This document shows, in pieces, positions 32,955-42,200 of a stretch of 64,000 nt of DNA. The notes under the pieces were generated by a model. That model was not told the DNA's origin. It saw only the letters and a program-made list of their open reading frames with translations, and made no database searches. Each line of letters starts with the position of its first letter. The stretch's first letter is position 1. Source of the DNA: Phaeodactylibacter luteus. Its GTDB lineage: Bacteria; Bacteroidota; Bacteroidia; Chitinophagales; Saprospiraceae. The DNA is taken from positions 1 through 64,000 of the forward strand of contig NZ_VOOR01000017.1 in NCBI RefSeq assembly GCF_007993045.1, written 5' to 3'. Made by a program: the position numbers and the translations under genes.

Positions 32955-33677
32955 ATGCACATTCATATCTCCGACAGCCCTGCTCAAGTTGCCCGCTCCT
33001 TTGCTGAGTTTTTTGAAGGCTGGGTGAAGGAAAAGCAGGGCCCCCTGCACATCGCCTTATCCGGTGGGAGTACCCCTGCAGTGCTCTACCGGCTCTGGGC
33101 TGCAGAATTTGCGGACCTCATGGATTGGGAGCAACTGCATTTTTATTGGGGCGATGAGCGTTGTGTGCCTCCGGACGACGAGGAGAGCAACTACAAAATG
33201 GCCGACGACCTTTTTCTTTCCCCTTTGCAAATCCCTTCTTGCAATATACATCGCATGAGGGGCGAGCTGCCGCCTGAGGCAGAGGCGGGGCGCTATGGGG
33301 AGGAGCTCAAAGACAATCTGCCGCTCATCAACGGCCTCCCTGTTTTCGACTTGATCATCTTGGGAATGGGGGGGGACGGTCATACGGCGTCTATCTTCCC
33401 CGGGCAAATGGAGCTGTTGCAAAGTCAGGAGATCTGCGCATTAGCAAAGCATCCGGTGTCCGGGCAGGAGCGGATCACCCTGACCGGCCCGGTCATCAAC
33501 AACGCACGGACCGTCGTTTTTTTGGTTACGGGCAAAAGCAAGCAGGAACGGCTGCAGGAGATTTTGGGAGAAGGAGGGGAGCGTGCACAGCAGTATCCTG
33601 CCGCACACATCAAGCCTGCCCACGGGCAATTGCATTGGTTCCTTGATCAGCAGGCAGCGCACAAGGTTTCGGTATAG
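32955..33677 (+). CDS. pgl: 6-phosphogluconolactonase
   Basis: This is a DevB-type lactonase of 240 residues which hydrolyses 6-phosphogluconolactone, the step between zwf and gnd. Family motifs LSGGSTPAVLYRL, FYWGDERCVPPDDEESNY and ILGMGGDGHTASIFPG are present. It is 76 bp after zwf on the same strand, a common arrangement. No signal peptide. The C-terminus ends WFLDQQAA, as is usual in the family. Confidence 0.95.
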   Translation: MHIHISDSPAQVARSFAEFFEGWVKEKQGPLHIALSGGSTPAVLYRLWAAEFADLMDWEQLHFYWGDERCVPPDDEESNYKMADDLFLSPLQIPSCNIHRMRGELPPEAEAGRYGEELKDNLPLINGLPVFDLIILGMGGDGHTASIFPGQMELLQSQEICALAKHPVSGQERITLTGPVINNARTVVFLVTGKSKQERLQEILGEGGERAQQYPAAHIKPAHGQLHWFLDQQAAHKVSV

Positions 33678-34043
33678 CATAAAATGGAAAGGGCAGCTGC
33701 CAGACAAGTGCCGGGCGGCTGCCGCTATTCATTTCTTTGAGCAGGGCAATAACAGCACTGAGTGCTGAAGCCCATCTAAAGCCTGCTTTAGCAGGGGGAG
33801 GTTACATGGCGCGCAGTGCTTTCACCAAGTAGGTCAGTGAGAACGGCAATGCGACCCAGAACCACTCATTCATATAAATCAGCATGAATACCATGACGGC
33901 GGTAGAAACTAGGAAAAGGATCCAATCCATTGCTGAGCTGCTATTCGTGTTCACTTCCATGTCAGAAATTTATTTACGGCAAAAATACGAACGAGGGCAG
34001 GAAAAAGGAAATACCCCGAGCGTTTTCTCTTTTTCCTGAAGGC
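33678..34043. other. pgl to GHMP kinase gap
   Basis: The 366-bp convergent gap holds the small membrane protein gene at 33802-33960. A weak inverted repeat GGCAGC/GCTGCC lies at 33692-33723 after pgl. Nothing else was recognised. Confidence 0.5.
33802..33960 (-). CDS. Small two-helix membrane protein, 52 residues
   Basis: A 52-codon frame runs from ATG at 33960 to TAA at 33802. After a polar start (MEVNTNSSSAMD) it has two hydrophobic segments, WILFLVSTAVMVFMLIYM (residues 13-30) and WFWVALPFSLTYLVKAL (34-50). Charged residues fall only in the loop and at the end, which is a strong coding and membrane pattern for such a short frame. No family is recognised. It lies upstream of pgl's 3' end in the opposite direction and downstream of nothing on its strand. 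The mevalonate genes begin after it in the map but run the same way. Confidence 0.6.
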   Translation of the reverse strand: MEVNTNSSSAMDWILFLVSTAVMVFMLIYMNEWFWVALPFSLTYLVKALRAM

Positions 34044-34901
34044 TTATCCGGAGTAAGCCGCCAATTCGTCAAAAGCAAAAGTTACAGGATAGCCTTTTAC
34101 CCGGAAGTATTGCCGTATAGCTTCCACCGGCCTGTCGCTGATGGCCATCACGAAGTCGCCGCCCCATGCACCTAGCGATTTGACGACCCCCGGGAAGTTG
34201 GGGAAAAGGTTTAGCTGAACAGTAGGCTGCCCCAGTATTTTGCTCATCAAAGATTCATGTGCTTCAAGCGCCAAGATAGCCTCTCCTGCCGTCCGGGCTT
34301 GTAAAAACGCCAGGGTAAGTGCCGAAGTTTCACGGATTTCAGCAGGGGCTGCTCCTCCGCGTTCTCGGTACGCTTTAATGCCGGCCCGGCTGTCCTGCTT
34401 TTGCCCTAGGTAGGCGAAGCAGATATGGCTGGAAAAAGCAGGAGCATAGGGTATCTCAACGTAGGCTGGTTTTTGTTGATGCCGTTGGAAGAGCACAGGC
34501 TTGTTGGCAAGCGCACAGGCGATATCGTAGCCAGAGCCTCCAAAGGTGCCCCGCAGGAGCTCGAAGGGGTCTATGCCAGCCCAGCGGGCAAGCCCAGCTA
34601 CCAAGGTAGAGCTGCTGCCAAGCCCCCATTCCCTTTCAAATTCGAGCTGTGTTTCGAACTGCAGCAAAGGCTGATGCGACCAAAAGCCCGGGCGCTGCGC
34701 TTCTACGCTGGCTAGCAGGGCTTCAAGCCTCTTGCCCGCCTGCTGATGGGTAGCGCTGAGTAGGGTGCCGCCCGAAGAAAGGGTGGCCTCAAACCAAGGG
34801 GTGCCATCTGGGAGTAGGCTGCGCCATTGGTGGCGGCTCCCTTCAGACAATGGTTTTACCCTGAGCCATTGCCCTAGCTTGGTAGGCAGGCCGAGTGCCA
34901 A
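34044..34901 (-). CDS. GYDIA-family GHMP kinase (start probably further upstream)
   Basis: This small-molecule kinase of the GHMP superfamily lies in the mevalonate locus. The ATP-binding loop EWGLGSSSTLVA and the name-giving GSGYDIACAL motif are clear. The TTG at 34901 is the only canonical start, but the frame upstream to about 34946 encodes the conserved family N-terminus GKLLLTGEYAVLDGA. The true protein must therefore begin earlier, at a non-canonical codon such as ATC at 34958 or 34970, or by coupling to the HMG-CoA reductase stop at 34982-34984. It is predicted to phosphorylate a mevalonate-pathway intermediate, by location. The substrate is unproven. Confidence 0.8.
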   Translation of the reverse strand: MALGLPTKLGQWLRVKPLSEGSRHQWRSLLPDGTPWFEATLSSGGTLLSATHQQAGKRLEALLASVEAQRPGFWSHQPLLQFETQLEFEREWGLGSSSTLVAGLARWAGIDPFELLRGTFGGSGYDIACALANKPVLFQRHQQKPAYVEIPYAPAFSSHICFAYLGQKQDSRAGIKAYRERGGAAPAEIRETSALTLAFLQARTAGEAILALEAHESLMSKILGQPTVQLNLFPNFPGVVKSLGAWGGDFVMAISDRPVEAIRQYFRVKGYPVTFAFDELAAYSG

Positions 34902-34981
34902 TGCACCGTCGAGTACGGCGTATTCACCGGTTAGCAGGAGTTTGCCTTTCGTATGGATTGCTTGTTCGATGGGGATGAGGT

Positions 34982-36316
34982 TTAAGAAGCCAGGTGCTTC
35001 CCGCCGCGCTCCAGGAAATCACGGACGGCAGTAAAGGAAACGACTTTATCTTCGAAATGAGCAATGGCTGACTGCTGCTCCTCTGAAGTAGCCTGCAGGT
35101 GGTTGAGCATGTTCATCAGGTGCATTTTCATATGCCCTTTTTGGATGCCTGTGGTCACAAGGGAGCGCACTGCGGCGAAATTCTGAGCAAGCCCGGTAGC
35201 GGCAATGATGCTCATCAGCTCACGCGCAGAGGGCTGCCCTAGTATGTCGAGCGCACGCCGGGCTACCGGGTGGAGGCGGGTCAGCCCACCAACAGTACCT
35301 ACCGCCAGCGGAAGGTCTAGCCAAAAGGTAAAGGCCCCATCCTCAACAGTGCATTGGCTTAGGCTGCGGTATTGCCCGTCCCGTGCAGCATAAGCATGCC
35401 CGCATGCTTCTATCGCCCGGAAGTCGTTGGCAGTAGCCAGGACAACAGCGTCAATACCATTGAAAATCCCTTTGTTGTGGGTTGTTGCGCGGTAGGGGTC
35501 TAAGCGGGCAATACGCACTGCTTTGGCAAATTTCCCGGCGAACTCTTCCGGTGCCATATCTGGGCAAACCCCTTTCAGGGTTTCCACCTCGCAAGACACT
35601 GTGGCACGCACCACACAGTCGGGGGTATAATTAGAAAGGATGGCCATAATGATTTCTGCACGGGCAGAGGAGCCTTGGAAATCGGGCGATGCTTTAAGGT
35701 AGCGCTGCAGCCCCTGCCCAAATTCTTCCAGTACAGAGTTGATGAAGTTGGCGCCCATGGAGTCACAAGTCTCGAATGCTACCCGAAGCTGATAGTAGTC
35801 GGGCTCCTGCCCGGTAAGGTCAATGAGCTCAATGCCTTTTACGCCACCGCCACGTTTTTCCATATTGGCAGTAAGGTGGGCTGCATCTGCCAGGAGCTGT
35901 GCTTTGAGAGCTGGGAGGTGCTGACGGAGCAGCGCTACATCCCCCTGCCAGCTGAAGTGCACCTGGCCTATTTTTTCCGTATCCAGCACTTCCGTGCGGA
36001 AGCCTCCCCTTGAGAGCCAAAACTTAGCAGCACTTGATGCGGCGGCTACTACGGAGCTTTCTTCTATGACCATAGGCACAGCATAAACCCGCCCATCGAT
36101 CAGGAAGTTGGGCGCAATCCCAAAGGGCAAAGGGTAATTGCTGATGGTGTTTTCACTGAAGCCGTCTAGGATACGCTGTTGCCCCTCATCTGTGTGCCAG
36201 AAAGAGCGCAGGGCTTCTGCATCCGATTGAGCGTCGGGAAGAAAGCGCGCAGCGACCCAATTGAGTTTTTCCTCTTTAGTGAACCTGGAAAAACCAGTTA
36301 TGATATTATCCTGCAT
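34982..36316 (-). CDS. Hydroxymethylglutaryl-CoA reductase, class II
   Basis: This enzyme of 444 residues interconverts HMG-CoA and mevalonate. Bacterial class II features are visible: the Glu-containing ENTISNYPLPFGIAPNF, EESSVVAAAS, DSMGANFIN, GTVGGLTRLHP, and the C-terminal catalytic His in GHMKMH. No membrane domain. ATG at 36316 is preferred; a TTG at 36346 directly against the fni stop would add ten residues. It lies between the IPP isomerase gene upstream and the GHMP kinase gene downstream, all on the minus strand. The direction here would be mevalonate synthesis. Confidence 0.93.
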   Translation of the reverse strand: MQDNIITGFSRFTKEEKLNWVAARFLPDAQSDAEALRSFWHTDEGQQRILDGFSENTISNYPLPFGIAPNFLIDGRVYAVPMVIEESSVVAAASSAAKFWLSRGGFRTEVLDTEKIGQVHFSWQGDVALLRQHLPALKAQLLADAAHLTANMEKRGGGVKGIELIDLTGQEPDYYQLRVAFETCDSMGANFINSVLEEFGQGLQRYLKASPDFQGSSARAEIIMAILSNYTPDCVVRATVSCEVETLKGVCPDMAPEEFAGKFAKAVRIARLDPYRATTHNKGIFNGIDAVVLATANDFRAIEACGHAYAARDGQYRSLSQCTVEDGAFTFWLDLPLAVGTVGGLTRLHPVARRALDILGQPSARELMSIIAATGLAQNFAAVRSLVTTGIQKGHMKMHLMNMLNHLQATSEEQQSAIAHFEDKVVSFTAVRDFLERGGKHLAS

Positions 36317-36346
36317 ACCGTCAAAGTCGAATGTTGGCCCGGTCAA

Positions 36347-37411
36347 TTAGACGGGCTTTATCTTCAGAAAAGCATTGGCCAGTTCTAGCCCCTCAACCTG
36401 AGCGGCCACGTACTCCTGCAGGGCTTCGTAGCTGCCCCGTGCATGCCGCAAAAATGCGGAAGCCTGCCCGTATATGGCAGGGGCTTGTATTTTATTGATC
36501 AGATAGTAGCCGTCCAGGAAGTGCTGTACGCCGCCACTGATGATGAACTGCCGGCACTGTGCAGCGTTGCCGAGCTCCAGCAGTAGTTGATTTGCCAAAA
36601 TTACCATTTCTTCGGCACTATGGCCTACATAAGCCAAGGGCTCGTAGGTTGCTGCTTTCTGGGCGTCTCCCCTGAGCATCTCCAGCCTGGAGAAATTGGT
36701 GCCGCCGTTAGCGGCAAAGTCGATAGCAGCCAGGGGGAGCTGCATCAGTGCTTTGAGGCTTTCGTAGCCCATGCCCTGTCCAACTTCCTTTACAATGACC
36801 GGGGCCTCAGTTTTTTCAAGGACCCGTTGTATGGTTTCTAAAGGGGGCCGCTTAAAGCGGTCGCCTTCCGGCTGCAGCCACTCTTGTAAGGGGTTGATAT
36901 GGATGATGAGCCCATCAGCCTGTAATTTGGAGAGCAAGTCTTGGACCCTGTACAGCTCGCCTTTGTCGATAAGCTCTTCGAGCTGGGCTATGCCTAGGTT
37001 GGCAAAGAGCGGAAGGTCATCTCCAATCAGTGGGCGGACATTGAAGTCGGCGAGGCTGTCATTGCTATAAAGGAGCGGCCGGCAGGAGCCCAGGCCCATG
37101 CCCATGCCAAATTCTTTGCAGGCCCGGGCAAGGTTGTGGTTGATGGTGTTGGCGTGTTCAGTGCCTCCCGTCATGCTCGAGACCCAGACCGGCGCCGTCA
37201 TCGTTTTGCCAAGGAATAGGAATTTTTTTAGGCTGCCTTTTTCAGGGTGGGCAGCCAATACCGGCTCGTAAAAAAAACGATTGTCCAGCGTGCCACTTTC
37301 TACCTGTGAGCGGAAGGCCAGTTCAATGTGGTCGCGCTTACGGGCAGCAGCCGTCGGGTCATTCGATTGGGGCAAAGTATCCACAGTTACAGATTTGCTG
37401 GTAAAGGTCAT
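36347..37411 (-). CDS. fni: Isopentenyl-diphosphate delta-isomerase, type 2
   Basis: This FMN- and NADPH-requiring isomerase has 354 residues and interconverts isopentenyl and dimethylallyl diphosphate. The N-terminus RKRDHIELAFRSQVE and the SSMTGGTEHANTINHNLARA stretch match the family. The IHINPLQEWLQPEGDR motif with the metal-binding Gln-Glu is present, as is VKEVGQGMG. Length is standard. It is first of the fni, HMG-CoA reductase and GHMP kinase series, with 30 bp to the next gene. The upstream gap contains repeat copy 5 and the promoter of the divergent sigma factor. Confidence 0.94.
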   Translation of the reverse strand: MTFTSKSVTVDTLPQSNDPTAAARKRDHIELAFRSQVESGTLDNRFFYEPVLAAHPEKGSLKKFLFLGKTMTAPVWVSSMTGGTEHANTINHNLARACKEFGMGMGLGSCRPLLYSNDSLADFNVRPLIGDDLPLFANLGIAQLEELIDKGELYRVQDLLSKLQADGLIIHINPLQEWLQPEGDRFKRPPLETIQRVLEKTEAPVIVKEVGQGMGYESLKALMQLPLAAIDFAANGGTNFSRLEMLRGDAQKAATYEPLAYVGHSAEEMVILANQLLLELGNAAQCRQFIISGGVQHFLDGYYLINKIQAPAIYGQASAFLRHARGSYEALQEYVAAQVEGLELANAFLKIKPV

Positions 37412-37930
37412 AAATTTCTTGTTTTTGACAGGAAACAGCGCCTGATATTCAATATTTCTTGTCTATTTCCCCGGGCGTGAACCAAAATATCACAGGTGCT
37501 TAAGCGCTCTGGGTTATAGGCTGGCATTGGCCTAGCGCTGTGCAGGGGTGTTAAGCCCGACAGGGCCGAGCGGATAGCGAGCCCCGGAGCATAGCGGCAG
37601 CTGCCCACTGGCAGGTGCAGGCCCCACCCTGACGGCAATTGGGTTTGAGACCATTCCCCCAGCTTTGTCTGACGGGTTTGGAACAACGGCCGTGCTAAAT
37701 GGTTTAGGCAGAGCTTGCCGGCAGCAAGGCTGCGCGCAGAAATTATTTTTGCCGCTAGGAAACTATTTTTCCTGCCGGGGAGTTGATGGGGGTACTGATT
37801 GGCAGCTGACGCGTCATGAGTGTCGATCTGGCTGCCTAACAGTAACTTATCTTCTATTGCTTCACCCCGGTTCCTGCCTGGTTTGACTACTTGGCATTCT
37901 GGAAAAAATAGTATCTTCATGGTGCAAACG
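37412..37930. other. fni/sigma-factor divergent region
   Basis: The 519-bp divergent region holds repeat copy 5 (37473-37652). The remaining 278 bases before the sigma factor are probably leader and promoter; I could not assign boxes. No further gene seen. Confidence 0.55.
37473..37652 (+). repeat. Dispersed intergenic element, copy 5, with target duplication
   Basis: This is a full-length 180-bp copy. It starts GGGCGTGAACCAAAATATCAC and ends GGCAATTGGGTTTGAGACC, which are imperfect inverted repeats. The flanks ATTTCCCC (37465-37472) and ATTCCCCC (37653-37660) match at seven of eight bases, consistent with an 8-bp target duplication. Confidence 0.85.
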
Positions 37931-38509
37931 ATGAAACATAAAGGTATGACCAAAGAGCAGGAACAGATTTTCGAGCAGGAGTTTCTTCCGCATCTCGATG
38001 CCCTGTACACCTTTGCGTATCACCTGACGTACAATGAAGAGGATGCCAATGACTTGGTGCAGGAGACGTACCTCAAGGCAGTACGTTTTATCAGCAGCTA
38101 CCACGCAGGTACCAACGCGAAGGCTTGGCTGTTCCGGATACTGAAAAATGCCTTTATCAATCAGTACCGGAAAAAAAGCAAGCAGCCCACCAAGGTTGAC
38201 TACGAAGAGATCGTCAATTATCACGATGAAGAAGACACCAACTTCTCCAGTTATATGGACTTGCGGGAGGAGATGTTTCAGGGGATGATGGGCGATGAAG
38301 TGACTAATGCTATCAATAGCCTGCCTGTCGATTTCCGCGTGGTATTGTTGTTGTGTGATGTGGAAGGTTTTACTTATGAAGAAATTTCAAAAATTGTCAA
38401 TATCCCGCTGGGCACAGTGCGTTCGCGCCTGTACCGGGCAAGGAACCTGCTCAAGGAGCAGCTGAAAACTTACGCTGAGTCCTTGGGCTACAAGGACAAT
38501 CGTCAATAA
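37931..38509 (+). CDS. ECF-type RNA polymerase sigma factor (sigma-70 family)
   Basis: This sigma factor of 192 residues has region 2 (FLPHLDALYTFAYHLTYNEE, DANDLVQETYLKAVRF, AKAWLFRILKNAFINQYRKK) and region 4 (INSLPVDFRVVLLLCDVEGF, YEEISKIVNIPLGTVRSRLY). It directs RNA polymerase to a stress or envelope regulon. In-frame ATGs occur at 37919, 37931 and 37946; the choice among them is arbitrary. A terminator follows at 38516-38557, yet the next gene in the same direction resembles a small regulatory partner. Close relatives in Bacteroidota have the same FAYHLTYNEEDANDLVQETY block. Confidence 0.92.
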   Translation: MKHKGMTKEQEQIFEQEFLPHLDALYTFAYHLTYNEEDANDLVQETYLKAVRFISSYHAGTNAKAWLFRILKNAFINQYRKKSKQPTKVDYEEIVNYHDEEDTNFSSYMDLREEMFQGMMGDEVTNAINSLPVDFRVVLLLCDVEGFTYEEISKIVNIPLGTVRSRLYRARNLLKEQLKTYAESLGYKDNRQ

Positions 38510-38894
38510 GAGCTAAGCCCGGTCATGACCTGAATACAGGGCATGTACCGGGCTTTCTCAATCGTAAATTCGTTAACTACTACTGTTCTGTAGTACGATC
38601 CCATGAAACATTATTGAATGGCAACAGCTTCGTTGTTGTTGCCCTTGCTGCCTGCGTGCTCATACCGCGCAGTCTGCTGCATTCAATTGTGTTTCAGCCC
38701 TGGCCGGGGAGGCCATCAAACAATAGGGCTATAATGAACTGGAAATTGGGCACTGACGTTTACTACAACTCTTGGAAAACAGGCACTCGCGCTGTAGAGC
38801 GCTGTCTGCAGCATGGTGGTTGGTGTGCGTTCATCCCTTTTTGTTGTTCATGCCCGGCAAGCATAGGGCGGGCATACAGAACGGTAAAAAACGC
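38510..38894. other. Sigma-factor to partner-gene spacer
   Basis: The 385-bp spacer begins with the terminator at 38516-38557. The open frames in it (such as one from 38614) have no family likeness. The second half is the probable promoter of the small gene at 38895. Confidence 0.5.
38516..38557 (+). terminator. Terminator after the sigma factor gene
   Basis: AGCCCGGT and ACCGGGCT pair, with CATG/CATG extending the stem, followed by TTCTC. It starts seven bases after the stop codon. Confidence 0.7.
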
Positions 38895-39143
38895 ATGACC
38901 ATGAGAGATCAGAATTATCAGCACCTCGTCCGTAAAGTCACGATGTACCTAGACAACGAGCTCAGTGAGAGCGCTGAACGAGAACTACTGATGGAGATCA
39001 AGTCCAATCCCGCCTACCTGAAAGTCCTTAGTCAGGAAAAATCCTTCCGGGAGTTTATCAAGAGCAAAATACATCGCCGGAAGCCTTCCCCCGCCCTCAT
39101 ACAATCAATCAAAGAGAAAATTAAAGTAACGACTACCGCGTAG
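38895..39143 (+). CDS. Small anti-sigma-like protein
   Basis: This 82-residue soluble protein follows the sigma factor gene. It reads MTMRDQNYQHLVRKVTMYLD then NELSESAERELLMEI, resembling the helical ASD-like start of zinc-free anti-sigma factors (pattern YLDNELSESAERELL). The rest is basic and helical. There is no HxxxCxxC zinc site and no membrane segment, so it would act in the cytoplasm. The upstream frame to 38772 adds unrelated sequence, so ATG at 38895 (or 38901) is used. The assignment as partner of the sigma factor rests on position and the helix pattern. Confidence 0.65.
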   Translation: MTMRDQNYQHLVRKVTMYLDNELSESAERELLMEIKSNPAYLKVLSQEKSFREFIKSKIHRRKPSPALIQSIKEKIKVTTTA

Positions 39144-39187
39144 CAGCTTGGGCTGCTCCGTACGTGGAGCATAATGGCACTACAATG

Positions 39188-39223
39188 ATAGCCCGGTAAC
39201 CATTCTGAAGGTTGCCGGGCTAT
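39188..39223. terminator. Convergent terminator
   Basis: ATAGCCCGG-t-AACC-attctgaa-GGTT-g-CCGGGCTAT is a long interrupted stem between the small partner gene and the convergent barrel-protein gene. Confidence 0.65.
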
Positions 39224-39280
39224 TCAATTTTGGGCGGTTCCTTAAGCCGGCAGATGGCAGAAGGCGCTGTGCCCAGCCCG

Positions 39281-42200
39281 CTAAAAGTCGGTCCCGATCG
39301 AAAGGTAGAACTTAGGGTCTTGCACTTGTCGGGTTTCTATGCCCCAGGCATAATCTGCCCGTACAAAATAGCCAAATAGCATGGCCCGCACTCCGGCGCC
39401 GTATCCAGCTACGAGCGGGTCACGGAAGTAGTTGACCTTTACGGAAACTAAGCCAGAGTTGTCGACGATAGAGGTATTGAGCGGGTTCTCTATGCTATAT
39501 GGGTCCCGCCCTTCCCAAGCTGTGCCTACATCAAAGAAGCCAACCAATTGGAAATTCCTGAGGAAAGGGGAGCGCAGGCGGTTCGAAAAGTACTTGAATA
39601 TGGGCATCCGGAGCTCTATATTGGACAAGAGGTAGGAATTGCCGTTGCGGATGTTGAGGTCAAACCCCCGCATATTGGTCGCTAGGGCCTGGAATGCGAT
39701 GTCTGCACCAGCAGATGGTATGGGGATCTCGTTGTTGAAGCTGTTGAAGAGCCAGTTGTCCACCCCGCCCAAGAAATAAATCATGCGTTCAGACCCAAAA
39801 GATGTTGCCCCGGCTGCCCGCAAGGCGATGACAGAATGCTTGAGGAAACGCTGATAGTGCCGGGCGTCAAACCCGATAATCCCCATAGCGCCCCGGGCAA
39901 GGTCGAAAGAAGCGCCATCGGAGAGGTTGATGTCAAACTTTTTCACACCTTCGACATAGACCTTATAGCGGCTGCCATTTTTGATATTGAGCGCCACGTC
40001 CAGCGTATTGTCAAACACATATTCCAAGCGTATCCCAGCCCGTTCATCGCTTCTAGTTGGTACTTCCAGCGAAGCGCGCTCCGTGGCAAGCTGTGTGACC
40101 CGGTCGCGCCTTAGGGTGGCCGTGGCCCGGAGGCTGCGGAAGATGTCTAGGGGGTATCGGACCCCATATTGCCCGAGCAGGATGTTCACCTCATTGCGGT
40201 TGGGCACAAAAGATAGGCTTTCGTAAGAAAAGCGCTGATTACGACGGTAGACAGCATAGTGGCGGTCGAGGCGCCGCTTTTTATCCGCAAAAGTGATGAA
40301 GTACTCTGTGCCATTGAAAGTCGTTGGCACTCGTACACCCCCTTCGAACTCATAATCTTCAAAGAGGTCTTTGAAGTTAGCCTTGAGCAAAATGCCAGGG
40401 TTGGGCAGGTTGAACCCATCCGGGTTGGCGGCAAAGCTGTTGAGCCCATCAAACAAAAGGCTGTTGTCAAGTTGTGTGGTGACGAAGTCTGTGCGGAATT
40501 CCAAACGGTAGTTGGTGATCCGGGAAGGGTTGAAATCGTAAGCTTTTTTAGTGGAAGGGCGGTTGCTGTTCAGTACGCTTGAAATCTGGCTAGGGTTGGT
40601 AATGACACGGACTTGCTGCGGTGCATCAGCTTCTTCCGACTCTTCTACAATGATGATGGCCGGGTCATCGTCCTCGTCGTCAAATTCGCTTTGGAAGAGA
40701 TAATTGTCTATATCCACCCTGCCAGTATCCCGCTGAGCTTCTTTCACAGGTACCGTGTCAACGGTGATGATGGGGGAGCTCTCTTGCAGCAAGGAAAGCT
40801 CCGGCTGCACATTGCGCCGCCCGTCATCGGGCACCACAACTGCTTTTTTGATTTCTGCCGATCGTTTTTCCTGGAAGGAGGTGCCTCCCAGTGCGGCAAT
40901 CTGCTCTTCAGGCTCTGGTTGGAACAGGTGGATCTGATGCTCCCCATTGACAAGGGCAAGCTGTACCGCCCGGTTGGCAATCCGGCTTTTATGCTGGCTC
41001 AGGATATTCCGGCCGTAGTTGGTGTTAGGCTGAGTAATGGCCCGTTTCTTTATGATGGGCTCTAGGATAATGGTGTCGATCAGTGAGGTGTCCAATGACT
41101 CTAGGGCAGAGTCAGCGTGCATGCGGATTTCGGAGCCGTCCTCCAGGTAAATGAGCTGGTCGTAATGATGGAGGTACTCTTCCAGATAACCGGACTCCCT
41201 GTTATAAATGCCAGACCGGTCAGAGAGATAAGAGAACCAAGTGGTGTCTACGCCCATTGGCTGCCGTTCGTTGGCATAGGGCGTGTTGGTGATCCTGACC
41301 AGCTCCCGGCTTCGGTTTTCCAAATCGTAATAAAAGATGTCAAAATCATCAATAGGAAGGATACTGTCCAGTTTAGCTGGCTCGATCAGGGTATCCTGAC
41401 GGTTGGAAGCGAACAGTATGCCTTTCTGGTTATCGATTTCCACGTAAGTGGCATCCAAGTCATCCCAGAAATCATTGGTGATGCGCTGGGTCTGACGGGT
41501 ATTGGTGTAATAGAGGAACAGATCGGACTGCCCCCGTACCGCTGCGGTGAAAACCATGGTGATCGGGTTGACAAAATCCATGCTGTATACCCGTTGGTAC
41601 TCAGAGGAAAGCGGCTCTTCCTGATGTTTCCCGTTGCGCACTTCATAAAGCCGCAAGTAAGCTATATCACGCTTTTCGTACAAAATCGCCACCTGCTGCC
41701 CATTGGGGTTCCATGCCACATGAGGGTAATTGTAGTCTGTGGCTTGGAAAGCATTGCGGAACCCCTGCCGGAAAATGGTTTCCTGCTTGCCTGTTGCCAA
41801 GTCGTAGAGGTATACGCGGTATTTTCCAATTTCATTGAGCACATACAGAAGCTGCTGCCCGCTCGGGCTGAGTTTGACTTGAGTGACGGGAAGGCCCCGT
41901 TTGTTTTTGAAAGGGACTGGGGCCGAGCCCAGGCTGTCCCGCTGACTGGCGTCTTGCTCATACCGCTGCCGGAAAAATATGGCCCAGCTATCGCCTACCC
42001 GCTCATAAGGCGTGCCGAGCACATAGAGGAAGCCGTTGTCGATGCTGCGGTTGATGCGGGTAAGGTATAAAAGGTTGGACACCTGTGAGCGGCCGTAGTT
42101 CTCGGCTATGTAATACCAAAGGGAATGGCCAGCAAGTTTGGGGTCTTTTGCGACAAGCCCCTCAAAGCCATCAAAGTTTTCGGAGAGGATGTAATCGCGC

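Noticed and set aside
41117-42070. 317-residue plus-strand frame
   Set aside because: It lies wholly opposite the 1163-residue envelope protein, which has a signal peptide and domain motifs; the reverse frame shows none.
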